Shown piece by piece: positions 23,512 through 32,300 of a DNA stretch of 64,000 nt. The translations under genes were made by a program, and so were the position numbers. The stretch comes from Streptomyces tanashiensis (GTDB lineage Bacteria > Actinomycetota > Actinomycetes > Streptomycetales > Streptomycetaceae), in assembly GCF_014648895.1 (NCBI RefSeq), contig NZ_BMRZ01000001.1:1054001-1118000 (forward strand). Direction: 5' to 3'. How positions within the stretch are numbered: position 1 is the first letter of the stretch; each line of letters opens with the position of its first letter. The notes below the pieces were generated by a model. That model was not told the DNA's origin and searched no databases. It saw only the letters and a program-made list of their open reading frames with translations.

Positions 23512-24093
23512 ATGGCGATGGACACACCACCGCGCTGGGACCGCAGGATGCAGCAGCGGCTGGCGCGCGGGGAGGCCGCTGCCCTCGGCGAGTTCTACGA
23601 CCGGTTCGCCGCCCTCGTCCACAGCCTCGCCCACCGGGTCCTCGACGACGACGACGCGGCCGACCAGGTCACCCGCGAGGTCTTCGGCTACATCTGGGAG
23701 AACCCCGACTCCTACGACCCGAAGCAGGGCAACATGCGCTCGTGGGTCGCCAAACTGACCCAGCGGCAGGCCGTGCACCGGCTGCGGCAGGCCGAGACCC
23801 TGGCGTACGCGGAGACGGGACTCGGCTCCGCCGAGGAGCTGGAGCAGAAGGTCCACCGGGCCACGGTCGCCGCCCGCGCCGACTACATCGTGACCTCCAT
23901 GCCCGCCCCGCTGCGGGCCGCGCTCGAACTGGCGTACTTCCAGCGGCGCGACTACCGCCAGACCGCCGCCGACCTCGGCGTCACCGAGGACGAGGCCCGC
24001 CGGCGCCTCCGGCTCGGACTCCAGCTGCTCTCCTCCGCGAACACCCGGCCGCTCGAAGGATCCTCTCCGCCCGGCTACGGACGGACGCCGTGA
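23512..24093 (+). CDS. ECF-like RNA polymerase sigma factor
   Basis: 193 residues. Region 2 spans about residues 20-85 (LAHRVLDDDDAADQVTREVFGYIW, then MRSWVAKLTQRQAVHRLR) and region 4 about 125-175 (PAPLRAALELAYFQRRDYRQTAADLGVTEDEARRRLRLGL). No region 3, so ECF type. ATG 23512 is preceded by GGAGGG. The stop overlaps the next gene's GTG (GTGA), a common sigma/anti-sigma arrangement. Confidence 0.9.
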   Translation: MAMDTPPRWDRRMQQRLARGEAAALGEFYDRFAALVHSLAHRVLDDDDAADQVTREVFGYIWENPDSYDPKQGNMRSWVAKLTQRQAVHRLRQAETLAYAETGLGSAEELEQKVHRATVAARADYIVTSMPAPLRAALELAYFQRRDYRQTAADLGVTEDEARRRLRLGLQLLSSANTRPLEGSSPPGYGRTP

Positions 24094-25388
24094 CCGGGGC
24101 GACCGGCGACGGCGACGAGGTCGCGCGCGCCCCCTGGATACCGGGACCGCGTCGGGCGGCCGACGACCACGCGGACCTGACGGCACGGCTGCCGGAGGAG
24201 GCAGAGGAACCGGACGTGGACGACCCGGACGTGGACGACCCGGACGTGGACGACCCGGACCTGGACGACCCGGACCTGGAGGTACCGGTCCTCACCCACG
24301 ACGTGCTCAAGTCCCTGCTCGGGGCCTGGGCACTTTCGGCGTGCTCCACCGGTGAGAGCAGGGCCGTCGAGAACCACCTCACCGTCTGCGCGCCCTGCGC
24401 CGACGAGGCCCTCCGGCTCCGCGACGCCGTCGCGCTCCTCCACGAGGACCGCGACCTGGACCTCGACCCGCTGCTCCGCTCCCGGGTCCTGGAGAACTGC
24501 CTGGGCCGCCGCCCCGCCCGTATCCCCGTCCCCGACTGGGTCACGCCGTACGACGCGGAGACCGCCCGGCTCGACGCGCTCCTCCGGGACATCGGCGAGT
24601 CCGAGTGGCACGCGCCGGTGCGGCTCAAGTGGTACGAGGAGGACCGCGTGATGCGCCGCAAGGCCACCGTCGCGGCGGTCATCGGCCACCTCCTGGCCGT
24701 GGACGGCCTGGTGTCCACGGCACTCGGCCTGGACGACCCGCTGGGCGCGGGCGTGCCGGAGCTGTCGCCGACGGAGCGGACGGAGGCGCTCTGGTCGGCC
24801 CTGGACCGGCCGCCGAACCGCTCGCTCCGGGGCCCCTGGCGGGACCAGTCGCACACGCTGATCCGGACGGTCGCGTTCGCCGGCCGAGGGGTGGCGGACC
24901 TGACGGTCACGTACAAGGACTTCGCCCTCCCCCTCCGGGACTCCCTCCTGGAGCGGGCCTTCGAGTGCTGGCTGCACGCGGACGACATCGCGAACGCGGT
25001 GGCGTACCCGTACGCGCCGCCGAGCGGCGCGCACCTCCACGGGATGATCGACCTCGCGGCCCGGCTGCTCCCGGCGGCCCTCGCGAACCGCCGCCGCACG
25101 GGCCTCGCGTCCCCGGCCCGCCACCTCGTCGCGGCGGGCGCGCCCGGCCGCTCCCTCCACCTGGAGATCGAGGGCGCGGGCGGCGGCCACTGGTACATCG
25201 CGCTGGACTCGCCGGCGGCGGTCGGCTCGGCGGACCACGCGGTCGCGCAGGTGGCGATGGACGGGGTGGAGTTCTGCCAGCTGGTGGCGGGGCACATCAC
25301 GCCGGAGGAGGCGGCGGCGGGGCAGGACGGCGACCGCGAGGCCATCAGGGACGTCCTGGCCGCGGCGGCGTCCTTGAGCCGCCTGTAG
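24090..25388 (+). CDS. Putative anti-sigma factor: zinc finger fused to MDMPI-type domains
   Basis: 432 residues. An acidic N-terminus with five near-identical DVDDP/DLDDP units (about residues 41-63) is followed by a zf-HC2-type motif (ENHLTVCAPC, HxxxCxxC, near 92-102). The rest resembles the DinB/mycothiol-dependent maleylpyruvate isomerase fold (MRRKATVAAVIGHLLAVDGLV, then CWLHADDIANAV). Position and overlap with the sigma gene indicate an anti-sigma factor, with the DinB-like part as possible sensor or thiol-binding module. No transmembrane helix, so soluble. The fusion is the odd feature. Confidence 0.78.
   Translation: MTGATGDGDEVARAPWIPGPRRAADDHADLTARLPEEAEEPDVDDPDVDDPDVDDPDLDDPDLEVPVLTHDVLKSLLGAWALSACSTGESRAVENHLTVCAPCADEALRLRDAVALLHEDRDLDLDPLLRSRVLENCLGRRPARIPVPDWVTPYDAETARLDALLRDIGESEWHAPVRLKWYEEDRVMRRKATVAAVIGHLLAVDGLVSTALGLDDPLGAGVPELSPTERTEALWSALDRPPNRSLRGPWRDQSHTLIRTVAFAGRGVADLTVTYKDFALPLRDSLLERAFECWLHADDIANAVAYPYAPPSGAHLHGMIDLAARLLPAALANRRRTGLASPARHLVAAGAPGRSLHLEIEGAGGGHWYIALDSPAAVGSADHAVAQVAMDGVEFCQLVAGHITPEEAAAGQDGDREAIRDVLAAAASLSRL
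24211..24282 (+). repeat. 15-bp in-frame tandem repeat (DVDDP)
   Basis: Units GACGTGGACGACCCG (x3) and GACCTGGACGACCCG plus a partial copy. They encode an acidic spacer ahead of the zinc finger; copy number can change without frameshift. Confidence 0.85.
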
Positions 25389-25410
25389 CCGCCGTCGCGG
25401 GCTGCGCCCA

Positions 25411-25462
25411 CCGCCGTGTGGGCAATCGTCCCGCAGGGCGGAACGATTGCCCACAACGGCGG
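25411..25462. terminator. Bidirectional hairpin terminator of repeat family
   Basis: Arms 25411-25429 and 25443-25462 (TGTGGGCAATCGT / ACGATTGCCCACA, extended by CCGCCG/CGGCGG with a one-base bulge) around CCCGCAGGGCGGA. It lies between the convergent anti-sigma and purU genes. Same core sequence as the intragenic repeat at 18427. Confidence 0.8.
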
Positions 25463-25495
25463 GGCGCGGCCCACACGGGCGCGGGGCGCGTCGGG

Positions 25496-26347
25496 TCAGG
25501 CGAAGACGACCGTGCGGCGGCCGTTCAGGAGGATGCGGCGTTCCGCGTGCCACTTGACCGCCCGCGCCAGCGCCTGGCACTCGACGTCCCGCCCCGTCGC
25601 CACCAGCTGGTCCGGCGTCACCTCGTGACCGACGCGCTCGACCTCCTGCTCGATGATCGGCCCCTCGTCGAGGTCGGCCGTCACGTAGTGCGCGGTCGCG
25701 CCGATGAGCTTGACGCCGCGCGCGTGCGCCTGGTGGTAGGGCTTGGCGCCCTTGAAGCTGGGGAGGAAGGAGTGGTGGATGTTGATGATCCGCCCGGAGA
25801 GCTGCTTGCAGAGGTCGTCGGAGAGGACCTGCATGTAGCGGGCGAGGACGACCAGCTCGACGTTCTCCGCGCGGACGAGGTCGAGGAGCTCGGCCTCGGC
25901 CTCCGCCTTGGTGTCCTTCGTGACGGGGATGTGCCGGAAGGGGATCCCGTAGGAGCCGACCAGTTCCTCGAAGTCCTGGTGGTTGGAGACGACCGCGACG
26001 ATCTCCACCGGCAGCGCCCCGATCCGCGACCGGAACAGCAGGTCGTTCAGGCAGTGGCCGAACTTCGAGACCATCAGCACGACCCGCATGGGCTGGTCGG
26101 CCCGGTTGATCTGCCAGTCCATCGCGAAGGAGTCGCCGACGGCGGCGAAGCTCGCCCGGAGCTTGTCGACGTTCACCGGGGACTCGGCCGAGAAGTGGAC
26201 CCGCATGAAGAAGAGACCGGTGTCACGGTCTCCGAACTGCTGGCTGTCCTCGATGTTGCACCCGGTGATGAAGAGGTAGCTCGACACGGCGTGCACGATG
26301 CCCTGCTTGTCCGGGCACGAGAGGGTGAGGACGTACTGGTCGGTCAT
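25496..26347 (-). CDS. purU: Formyltetrahydrofolate deformylase
   Basis: 283 residues, the normal PurU length. An N-terminal ACT domain (YVLTLSCPDKQGIVHAVS) is followed by a formyltransferase-type domain with the catalytic region INIHHSFLPSFKGAKPY and GATAHYVTADLDEGPII. It hydrolyses 10-formyl-THF to formate and THF, balancing one-carbon pools. ATG 26347 (MTDQYVL) matches the family start; a longer GTG frame to 26386 is unlikely. Confidence 0.95.
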   Translation of the reverse strand: MTDQYVLTLSCPDKQGIVHAVSSYLFITGCNIEDSQQFGDRDTGLFFMRVHFSAESPVNVDKLRASFAAVGDSFAMDWQINRADQPMRVVLMVSKFGHCLNDLLFRSRIGALPVEIVAVVSNHQDFEELVGSYGIPFRHIPVTKDTKAEAEAELLDLVRAENVELVVLARYMQVLSDDLCKQLSGRIINIHHSFLPSFKGAKPYHQAHARGVKLIGATAHYVTADLDEGPIIEQEVERVGHEVTPDQLVATGRDVECQALARAVKWHAERRILLNGRRTVVFA

Positions 26348-26406
26348 CCCGTCAGCCTGCCACAGACGTCTCGCCGGGAGGACCACCGTCCGTCAGGCGG
26401 AACGCC

Positions 26407-26850
26407 TCAGGACCGGGTCATGATACGGAGCACGTCGAGGGAGCGCGGGGGCGTGTCGGGGTCCTCCCCGTCGGCCTGCGCCATCCGTACGTGCGCCTCG
26501 CGGGCGGCGCGTACGGCCTCGGGCCAGCCGGGGTGCTGGAGATAGGCGGACACCTGGGCGTCCGGGCCGACCTGGTGCATGATCCTCAGCACCCGGAGGA
26601 CGGCGACGTCGACGAGGGCGGCCTCGCCGGTGTCCCGGAAGATCGAGCCGACGTACTTCTCGGCGGACCAGTTGTCGAGCCAGGTGTCCTCGACGAGGCG
26701 GTAGACGGCGTCGGTGACGTCGCCGTACCCCTCCTGGCCGGCCAGCCAGGTCGTCTCGTGGAATCCGGGGTCGGAGAGCATGTGCAGCGCCGAGCGCACG
26801 TTGCTGCGCCAGCGCCACCACGGCATGTCGTTGAGCGGCATGCCGCCCAT
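26407..26850 (-). CDS. SCO4402 family protein
   Basis: 147 residues from ATG 26850. The sequence MGGMPLNDMPWWRWRSNVRS and WLDNWSAEKYVGSIF is characteristic of a family conserved in streptomycetes (SCO4402 in S. coelicolor, from memory). Function unknown; soluble, helical, acidic. No ribosome binding site is evident, and the frame is open upstream to 27000, so the start is uncertain. A gene next to purU is the expected neighbour order. Confidence 0.75.
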   Translation of the reverse strand: MGGMPLNDMPWWRWRSNVRSALHMLSDPGFHETTWLAGQEGYGDVTDAVYRLVEDTWLDNWSAEKYVGSIFRDTGEAALVDVAVLRVLRIMHQVGPDAQVSAYLQHPGWPEAVRAAREAHVRMAQADGEDPDTPPRSLDVLRIMTRS

Positions 26851-27041
26851 GGTGGAGGAGCGACGGCCGCGACGGGAAGAGTTAACCGAACCGGAGACTG
26901 GACTGGACACGTTTCGATCGTACGTTCCCTTGTCCGGTAAGCGGACTCGCCCCCTCCCCATCCGGCCGCGGCCCCCGTAATTCACCTTCACGTCACCCAT
27001 CGTTGAACCATGCTCACTCCCGCGTTACCCGTGAGGCGGAA

Positions 27042-28319
27042 ATGTGCATGCCCATGACCGGTAGGCGACTGACCTCACTCCTCGCGTACGTCACGACCGC
27101 GGCGGCCGGAGCGTCGCTGCTCACCGGGTGTGGCGTGCTCCCTGGGGCCACGGGGGGCTCCAGGGAGCCCGTCACGGTGATGACCTGGGCTCCCGACCAG
27201 ACCCGAGCGACCAATATGCCCGGAATGCCCGCCATGGCGCAGACCTACGCCCGGTGGGTCAACTCCCAGGGCGGCATCGACGGACACGAACTGCGCGTCC
27301 TCACCTGCAACGAACAGAACACCACCGCGGGCGCCGCCGCCTGCGCCCGCCGGGCCGTCCGCGAGAACGCGGTGGCCGTCGTCGGCTCGTACAGCCAGAA
27401 CGGCCGCGCCTTCATGGCCCCGCTGGAGGCCGCCGGCATCCCGTACATCGGCGGTTACGGCATCGCGGAGGACGAGTTCACCAGCCCGATCTCCTACCCC
27501 GTCAACGGCGGGGTGGCCTCCCTCGTCGCCGGGCACGGCATGCAGCTCGCCGGCTCCTGCGACCGGGTCTCCCTCGTCCGCCCCGACACCACCGCGGGCG
27601 ACAAGCTCCCCGAGCTCCTCAACTCCGGCCTGCGGAAGGCGAGTCACCGGACCGCCGTCGACATCCCGGCCCTGGAGGACGCCGCCGAGTACACCCAGCA
27701 GGCCGGCCGGGCCCGCAGCCGGGCCGGTGACGAGAAGGGCTGCGTGACCGCCGTCCTCGGCGAACGCACCCAGACCTTCTTCGACTCCTTCCGCCGGCTC
27801 CCCGAGCAGCGCGAGCGGGAGAAGCGGGACGCCGTACGGATCTCCTCGGTCCTCGGCAGCGTCGACCAGCCCGTGATCGACCGCACCGGCGGACCCCACA
27901 GCCCCTTCGAGGGCGCGTTCGTCACCGGCTGGTACCCGGAGGCGGGCGACCGGAGCTGGGCGCCGATGCGCAAGGTCATCCAGCAGCACGCCTTCGCCGA
28001 CAACCGGGTCGACCCCGCCGACGCCGGCGTACAGACCACCTGGATCGCGTACACGGTCCTCAAGGACGTCGTCGAGTCCCTGGACCAGGACACGATCACG
28101 GCCGGGCAGATCAGCCACGCCCTCGACCGGGGCGAGCGGATCGACACCGGCGGCCTCACCCCCAGCCTGCGCTGGAAGTACGAGGACCTGCTCGGCGCCC
28201 CCGGCTTCACCCGGATCGTCAACCACGAGGTGACCTTCCAGGTGGTGCGCCAGGGGCGGCTCGTGGCACAGAAGCCCGGCTTCGTCGACGTCGGCGAGAC
28301 CGTCCTCAGCGCCCCGTAG
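27042..28319 (+). CDS. Substrate-binding lipoprotein (type 1 periplasmic-binding fold)
   Basis: 425 residues. Signal peptide ending in lipobox LLTGC (Cys about residue 29). The mature part resembles branched-chain amino-acid/amide-type binding proteins (ARWVNSQGGIDGHELRVLTCNEQN; AVVGSYSQNGRAFMAPLEAAGIPYIGG). No permease or ATPase gene is adjacent, so it could be an orphan receptor. Three close ATGs (27042, 27048, 27054); GAGGCGG is just upstream. Confidence 0.88.
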   Translation: MCMPMTGRRLTSLLAYVTTAAAGASLLTGCGVLPGATGGSREPVTVMTWAPDQTRATNMPGMPAMAQTYARWVNSQGGIDGHELRVLTCNEQNTTAGAAACARRAVRENAVAVVGSYSQNGRAFMAPLEAAGIPYIGGYGIAEDEFTSPISYPVNGGVASLVAGHGMQLAGSCDRVSLVRPDTTAGDKLPELLNSGLRKASHRTAVDIPALEDAAEYTQQAGRARSRAGDEKGCVTAVLGERTQTFFDSFRRLPEQREREKRDAVRISSVLGSVDQPVIDRTGGPHSPFEGAFVTGWYPEAGDRSWAPMRKVIQQHAFADNRVDPADAGVQTTWIAYTVLKDVVESLDQDTITAGQISHALDRGERIDTGGLTPSLRWKYEDLLGAPGFTRIVNHEVTFQVVRQGRLVAQKPGFVDVGETVLSAP

Positions 28320-28325
28320 GCCTGC

Positions 28326-29711
28326 TCAGAGCTGCGTCCAGCTCCGCTTCTCCAGGCCGTACTTCGTGGCGGTCGGGTTCCACAGCCCGGCCGCCGTCTT
28401 CTTGGCGTTGGTGGCCTCGCCGCTCTTCGCGTCGCCCGCGGACTTCTGGCTGGTCGAACGGGCGTGACCGCCCTTGCAGGCCTTCTTGCCCTTCATCTGG
28501 TCGGCCCAGGCCGCGTAGTGGTCGTCGGCGGCGGCCGAGGCCTGCCAGGCCTTGGTGAGCGCCGCCGTCAGCGCCGCGTTGTCCGGGATCTTGTCGACCG
28601 ACAGCGCCTGGAGCTTGGTGATCAGTCCGCGGCGCTGCTCGGCGGCGCCCCGCAGGTCGCTCGCGGCCTGGTCGAGGTTCTTGCACTGGTTGATGGACGC
28701 GACCGAGCTGATCACCGTCTCACGGCTGCTGCTGCTCGTCGCGAGGAGCTTGCTGAGCTCCTGTGCCTGCGGCTCCGCCGGGTCGGCCGGCTTCTCCGTG
28801 GGCTGCTCGGCCGAGGCGGAGGGCGCGGCCGAGCTCGCCGCCACGTTCTGCCCGCCGGTCTTGGGGTCCTTCTCCTCGTCGCCGCCGCTGAGCAGCGCGC
28901 CGGCACCGAGGCCGACGACCGCGCAGCCGACGACCACGGCGGCGATCAGCGCGACCGGCGACTTGCGGCGCGGCGCGGGCTCGTCGTCGTCGTAGTAGGC
29001 GTCCTGGAAGCCGTACTGCTGCGGGGGCTGGGGCGGCTGGTGCTGCTGGGGCTGCTGGTACGGGGCCGGGCCCGGCTGCTGGTAGCCCTGCGGCGCGTGC
29101 GGCTGCTGGGGCGGCCGCGGCGCCTCCGTACGGAAGAGGTTGTCGAACTCGGCGGGCGGCTGCCGCTCACCGGGCGTCTGCGCCGGTACGGGGGCGATGT
29201 ACTGGGTCGCGTCCGAGGCACCGGCGGGACCGGGCCCCTGGTGCGCGAGCGGGCCCGTGCCGAGGAACTGGGTGTCGGAGCCCCCGCCCTGCTGCGGCGG
29301 CACCGGGGCCATGAACTGGGTCGCCTCCGAGGCGCCGGCCGGCGGCGGGTAGCCGTACCCCGGCTGCGGGGCGGCCTGGACCGGCGGCATCCCGCCGTGC
29401 TGCGGCGGCATCCCCTGCACCGGCGGCATCCCGCCCGGGACCGGCGCGATGTGCTGGGTCGCCTGCATGTCGGCGGCGGCCGGGGCACCGGGCCCCGGGT
29501 AGCCGTAGCCGGGCTGCGGCGGGGCCTGCTGCGGCGGTATCGGCGGCAGGTACTGGGTGGACTGCATGTCGGCGGCGCCCTGCGGCGCCTCCGGGGGCAG
29601 CGGCTGCGCGGGCGGCAGCGGCTGCCCGCCCGGCGCACCACCGGCGGGGCCCCAGGGGCCGCCCCACGGCTGACCGCCGCCATGCTCCGGACCCTGTCCG
29701 TTCTGCGTCAC
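28326..29711 (-). CDS. Pro/Gln-rich single-pass membrane protein with repeated TQx[ILM] motifs
   Basis: 461 residues, start GTG 29711 after GGGAG. The N-terminal 230 residues are disordered, rich in Pro/Gln/Gly. Five repeated motifs occur: STQYLPP, ATQHIAP, ATQFMAP, DTQFLGT and ATQYIAP. One transmembrane helix follows (SPVALIAAVVVGCAVVGLGAG), then an external Ser/Ala/Glu-rich stalk and a helical domain with paired Cys. Each Thr has Leu/Ile/Met at +3, the preference of FHA domains for phosphothreonine peptides, so the tail may be phosphorylated and dock an FHA protein. Function otherwise unknown. Confidence 0.78.
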   Translation of the reverse strand: MTQNGQGPEHGGGQPWGGPWGPAGGAPGGQPLPPAQPLPPEAPQGAADMQSTQYLPPIPPQQAPPQPGYGYPGPGAPAAADMQATQHIAPVPGGMPPVQGMPPQHGGMPPVQAAPQPGYGYPPPAGASEATQFMAPVPPQQGGGSDTQFLGTGPLAHQGPGPAGASDATQYIAPVPAQTPGERQPPAEFDNLFRTEAPRPPQQPHAPQGYQQPGPAPYQQPQQHQPPQPPQQYGFQDAYYDDDEPAPRRKSPVALIAAVVVGCAVVGLGAGALLSGGDEEKDPKTGGQNVAASSAAPSASAEQPTEKPADPAEPQAQELSKLLATSSSSRETVISSVASINQCKNLDQAASDLRGAAEQRRGLITKLQALSVDKIPDNAALTAALTKAWQASAAADDHYAAWADQMKGKKACKGGHARSTSQKSAGDAKSGEATNAKKTAAGLWNPTATKYGLEKRSWTQL

Positions 29712-29858
29712 CGGGACTCCCACTGATGGACCAACCTACGGAATCGTCGGCTCACGCTACCGGGTGCGCCCAGGCCTCCGCACACACGTGTGAGACCGGT
29801 TACACAACCTGTTCACGGAAGGGGCGCGGGCGTCCGGGGCCGATCCGGCGGATCGGCC

Positions 29859-29894
29859 GCGCGAGCCCGGCCTGATCCGAAAGACGGGCCCTAG
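29859..29894. repeat. Dispersed stop-anchored repeat, copy 2
   Basis: Minus-strand reading from the stop codon of the XRE gene: TAGGGCCCGTCTTTCGGATC followed by AGGCCGGGCTCGCG. One or two differences from the arm at 8898. Between divergently placed gene ends it may serve as terminator. Confidence 0.75.
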
Positions 29895-31273
29895 GCGGCG
29901 TACAGCTCCAGCCGCGCGCCGAACTCCCGCACCACCGCCTCCCCCGCGTACGGCTCCAGGCGCTCCCTCAGATCGTCCAGGTACTCCGCGCCCCGCGACG
30001 ACCGCAGCGTGCCCAGCAGTTCGAGCGCCTTCGTGCCCGTCCGGCAGGCCTGCTCCACCTCCCGCTGCTGCACCTGCGCCGAGGCGAGCAGCGCCAGGCC
30101 GATCGCCCGCCGCCGCGCCCGCGACTCCGGATGACCGGCGATCGACTCCTCCGCCGCCCGCGCCGCCGCCTCCGCCTGCCCCAGGTCCCGGTGGCAGTGC
30201 GCCAGTTCGTCCGCGAGGTAGGCCGCGTCGAAGTGGGCGATCCACGCCGGGTCGTCACCCGCCTCGGGATCGGCCCGGTCGAGCGCACGCACGGCGAGGC
30301 CCGCCGCCGCCTCGAAGGCGCGCACGTCGCCCATCAGCGCGTGCCCGCGGGCCTCCGCCGCGAGGAACATCGCCTCCGCGCGCGGCGGCACCTTCCCGCG
30401 CGCGCCCTCCTGCGCCGCCCGCGCCAACTGGGCGATCTCCCGCGGGTTGCCGAGCTGCGCGGCGAGGTGGCTCATCGAGGCGGCGAGCACATAGCCGCCG
30501 TACCCCCGGTCCCCCGCCGCCTGCGCGAGCCGCAGCGCCTGGATGTAGTACCGCTGCGCGAGCCCCGGTTCACCGGTGTCCACCGCCATGTACCCGGCGA
30601 GCTCGGTCAGTCGGGCGACGGCCGCGAAGAGCTGCCGGCCGACGGCCTCCCGGTACGAGCCCGACAGCATCCCCGACACCACGCTGTTGAGGTAGTGCAC
30701 GACCACCGGCCGCACATGACCGCTGCCGAAGCGCCGGTCGAGGTCGACGAGCGCGGCCGTCATCTCCCGTACGGCCGCCACGTCCGCGACCCCGACGCGG
30801 GCCCCCGCCATCCGGGCCACATGCGCGTCGGGCCCCGTGATCAGCCAGTCCCTGCTGGGCTCGACCAGGGCCGAGGCCGCGACCGTCGAACCGTTCAGGA
30901 AGTCCCGGCGCCCCACGTCGCTGCGCCACAGCTCGCAGACCTGCTCGATCGCCCCGGGCACGGTCGGCGCGAACTGGAGCCCCACCCCGGCGGCGAGGTT
31001 CCGGCCGTTGGCCATGCCGACCTCGTCGATCGTGACCGTGCGGCCCAGTTTGCGGCCCAGCGCCTCCGCGATGATCCCGGGCGCCCGGCCGCGCGGCTGC
31101 TGCCCGCGCAGCCAGCGCGCCACCGACGTCTTGTCGTAGCGCAGGTCGAGTCCGCGCTCCGCGCCGACCATGTTGACCCTGCGGGCGAGACCGGCGTTGG
31201 AGCAGCCGGCCTCCTGGATGAGCGCCTGGAGCCGTTCGTTGAGCTGACGCGGAACGAGTGGCCTGGCTGCCAT
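29891..31273 (-). CDS. XRE-type regulator with C-terminal TPR-like region
   Basis: 460 residues. N-terminal helix-turn-helix region (RVNMVGAERGLDLRYDKTSVARWLRGQQP) followed by a long helical region with TPR-like periodicity, as in NsdA-type Streptomyces regulators that affect sporulation and antibiotic production. ATG 31273 is preceded by AGGGGG. It is divergent from the primase-polymerase-like gene; this pair is, from memory, conserved in S. coelicolor (SCO4441/SCO4442). Specific role unknown. Confidence 0.85.
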   Translation of the reverse strand: MAARPLVPRQLNERLQALIQEAGCSNAGLARRVNMVGAERGLDLRYDKTSVARWLRGQQPRGRAPGIIAEALGRKLGRTVTIDEVGMANGRNLAAGVGLQFAPTVPGAIEQVCELWRSDVGRRDFLNGSTVAASALVEPSRDWLITGPDAHVARMAGARVGVADVAAVREMTAALVDLDRRFGSGHVRPVVVHYLNSVVSGMLSGSYREAVGRQLFAAVARLTELAGYMAVDTGEPGLAQRYYIQALRLAQAAGDRGYGGYVLAASMSHLAAQLGNPREIAQLARAAQEGARGKVPPRAEAMFLAAEARGHALMGDVRAFEAAAGLAVRALDRADPEAGDDPAWIAHFDAAYLADELAHCHRDLGQAEAAARAAEESIAGHPESRARRRAIGLALLASAQVQQREVEQACRTGTKALELLGTLRSSRGAEYLDDLRERLEPYAGEAVVREFGARLELYAA

Positions 31274-31541
31274 GAGTACCCCCTGAGGCCGTGCGGTGAT
31301 CACGAGAGAACTGATCAATGCCCGGCGAATATGCGGTCAATGCAGATGTGAACACGCGAAACCGGACACGTCGGCCGCGAGTCCGAAGCCACCCGCCGCC
31401 GGAGCCCCCACCTGTGCGTACCCACCCCCGCTCCCCTCCCCTCCGCGCGCCCCCGCCCGTGCACCCATGCGCCCCGCGTGCAGGATCGATGCGTCAACAC
31501 GCTCGCCGCCGCGCCCGTAACCCCAGGTGGCGGGGGAAGTT

Positions 31542-32225
31542 GTGCTCACCGTGGAAGAGACCATGGGAGTCACGGACGCCGCACAGATCCCCAAGCAGCG
31601 GGGCGAGCAGCTGCTGGACAGCGCCGTGCGGTACGCGGAAGAGCGGCACTGGGACGTGTTTCCCGGGACCTGGCTGGAAGCCGTCGAGGGCAGGGAGCGC
31701 TGCTCCTGCGGCGCCGACGCGTGCGCCGTGCCCGGCGCCCACGCGGTCAGGCCCGACTGGTCGACCCAGGCGACCGGGAGCGGGGTCGGGGCGCGGCGGA
31801 TGTGGTCGAAGACGCCGAAGGCGTCGATCCTGCTGCCGACCGGCCGCACCTTCGACGCGATCGAGGTGTCCGAGTCGGCGGGCTTCCTGGCGCTCGCCCG
31901 GATGGAGCGCATGGAGCTGACGCTCGGCCCCGTGACCTGCACCCCGGACCGCCGGATGTACTTCTTCGTCCTGCCCGGCGCCGCCACCAAGGTGCCGGAC
32001 CTGGTCCGCAAGCTCGGCTGGGCCCCGGCCTCCATCGACCTCGCCACCCGTGGCGAGGGCCACTACGTGGCGGCCCCGCCCACCCGGATCGGCGGCTTCG
32101 GCGCGGTGCAGTGGGCCCGGCGTCCCACCCCGGCGAACCGGTGGCTGCCGGACGCGGAGGAGTTGATCAGCGCCCTCGCGTACGCGTGTGGCCGGGAAGC
32201 GGCGGAGGCGAGGAGCCGCACGTAA
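31542..32225 (+). CDS. Bifunctional DNA primase/polymerase-like protein
   Basis: About 227 residues. Matches small Streptomyces proteins annotated as primase-polymerase N-terminal domain: AVRYAEERHWDVFPGTW, then a metal-site-like CSCGADACAVPGAHAVRPDW. It is a single domain without helicase, and the usual catalytic acidic residues are not obvious, so activity is doubtful. Starts at GTG 31527, GTG 31542, GTG 31551 and ATG 31563 are all possible; GGGGGAA favours 31542. Divergent from the XRE regulator. Confidence 0.75.
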   Translation: MLTVEETMGVTDAAQIPKQRGEQLLDSAVRYAEERHWDVFPGTWLEAVEGRERCSCGADACAVPGAHAVRPDWSTQATGSGVGARRMWSKTPKASILLPTGRTFDAIEVSESAGFLALARMERMELTLGPVTCTPDRRMYFFVLPGAATKVPDLVRKLGWAPASIDLATRGEGHYVAAPPTRIGGFGAVQWARRPTPANRWLPDAEELISALAYACGREAAEARSRT

Positions 32226-32254
32226 TCACCTGGGAGCCCGGTCGGCCGCGCCCT

Positions 32255-32280
32255 TAGGGTGTCCCCGTACACACGGGGAC
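32255..32280 (+). promoter_or_regulatory. Promoter -10 with 5' hairpin before ABC genes
   Basis: TAGGGT (32255-32260) is a good -10 element. It is followed at once by the inverted repeat GTCCCCGT-ACAC-ACGGGGAC (32261-32280), which would form the 5' end of the transcript or act as operator. Confidence 0.5.
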
Positions 32281-32300
32281 GACCGAAAGGTTGACGGACC

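Noticed and set aside
31542..32225. Phage or plasmid origin because of the primase-polymerase-like gene
   Set aside because: No other mobile genes, attachment repeats or iterons; the gene is part of conserved Streptomyces chromosome order.
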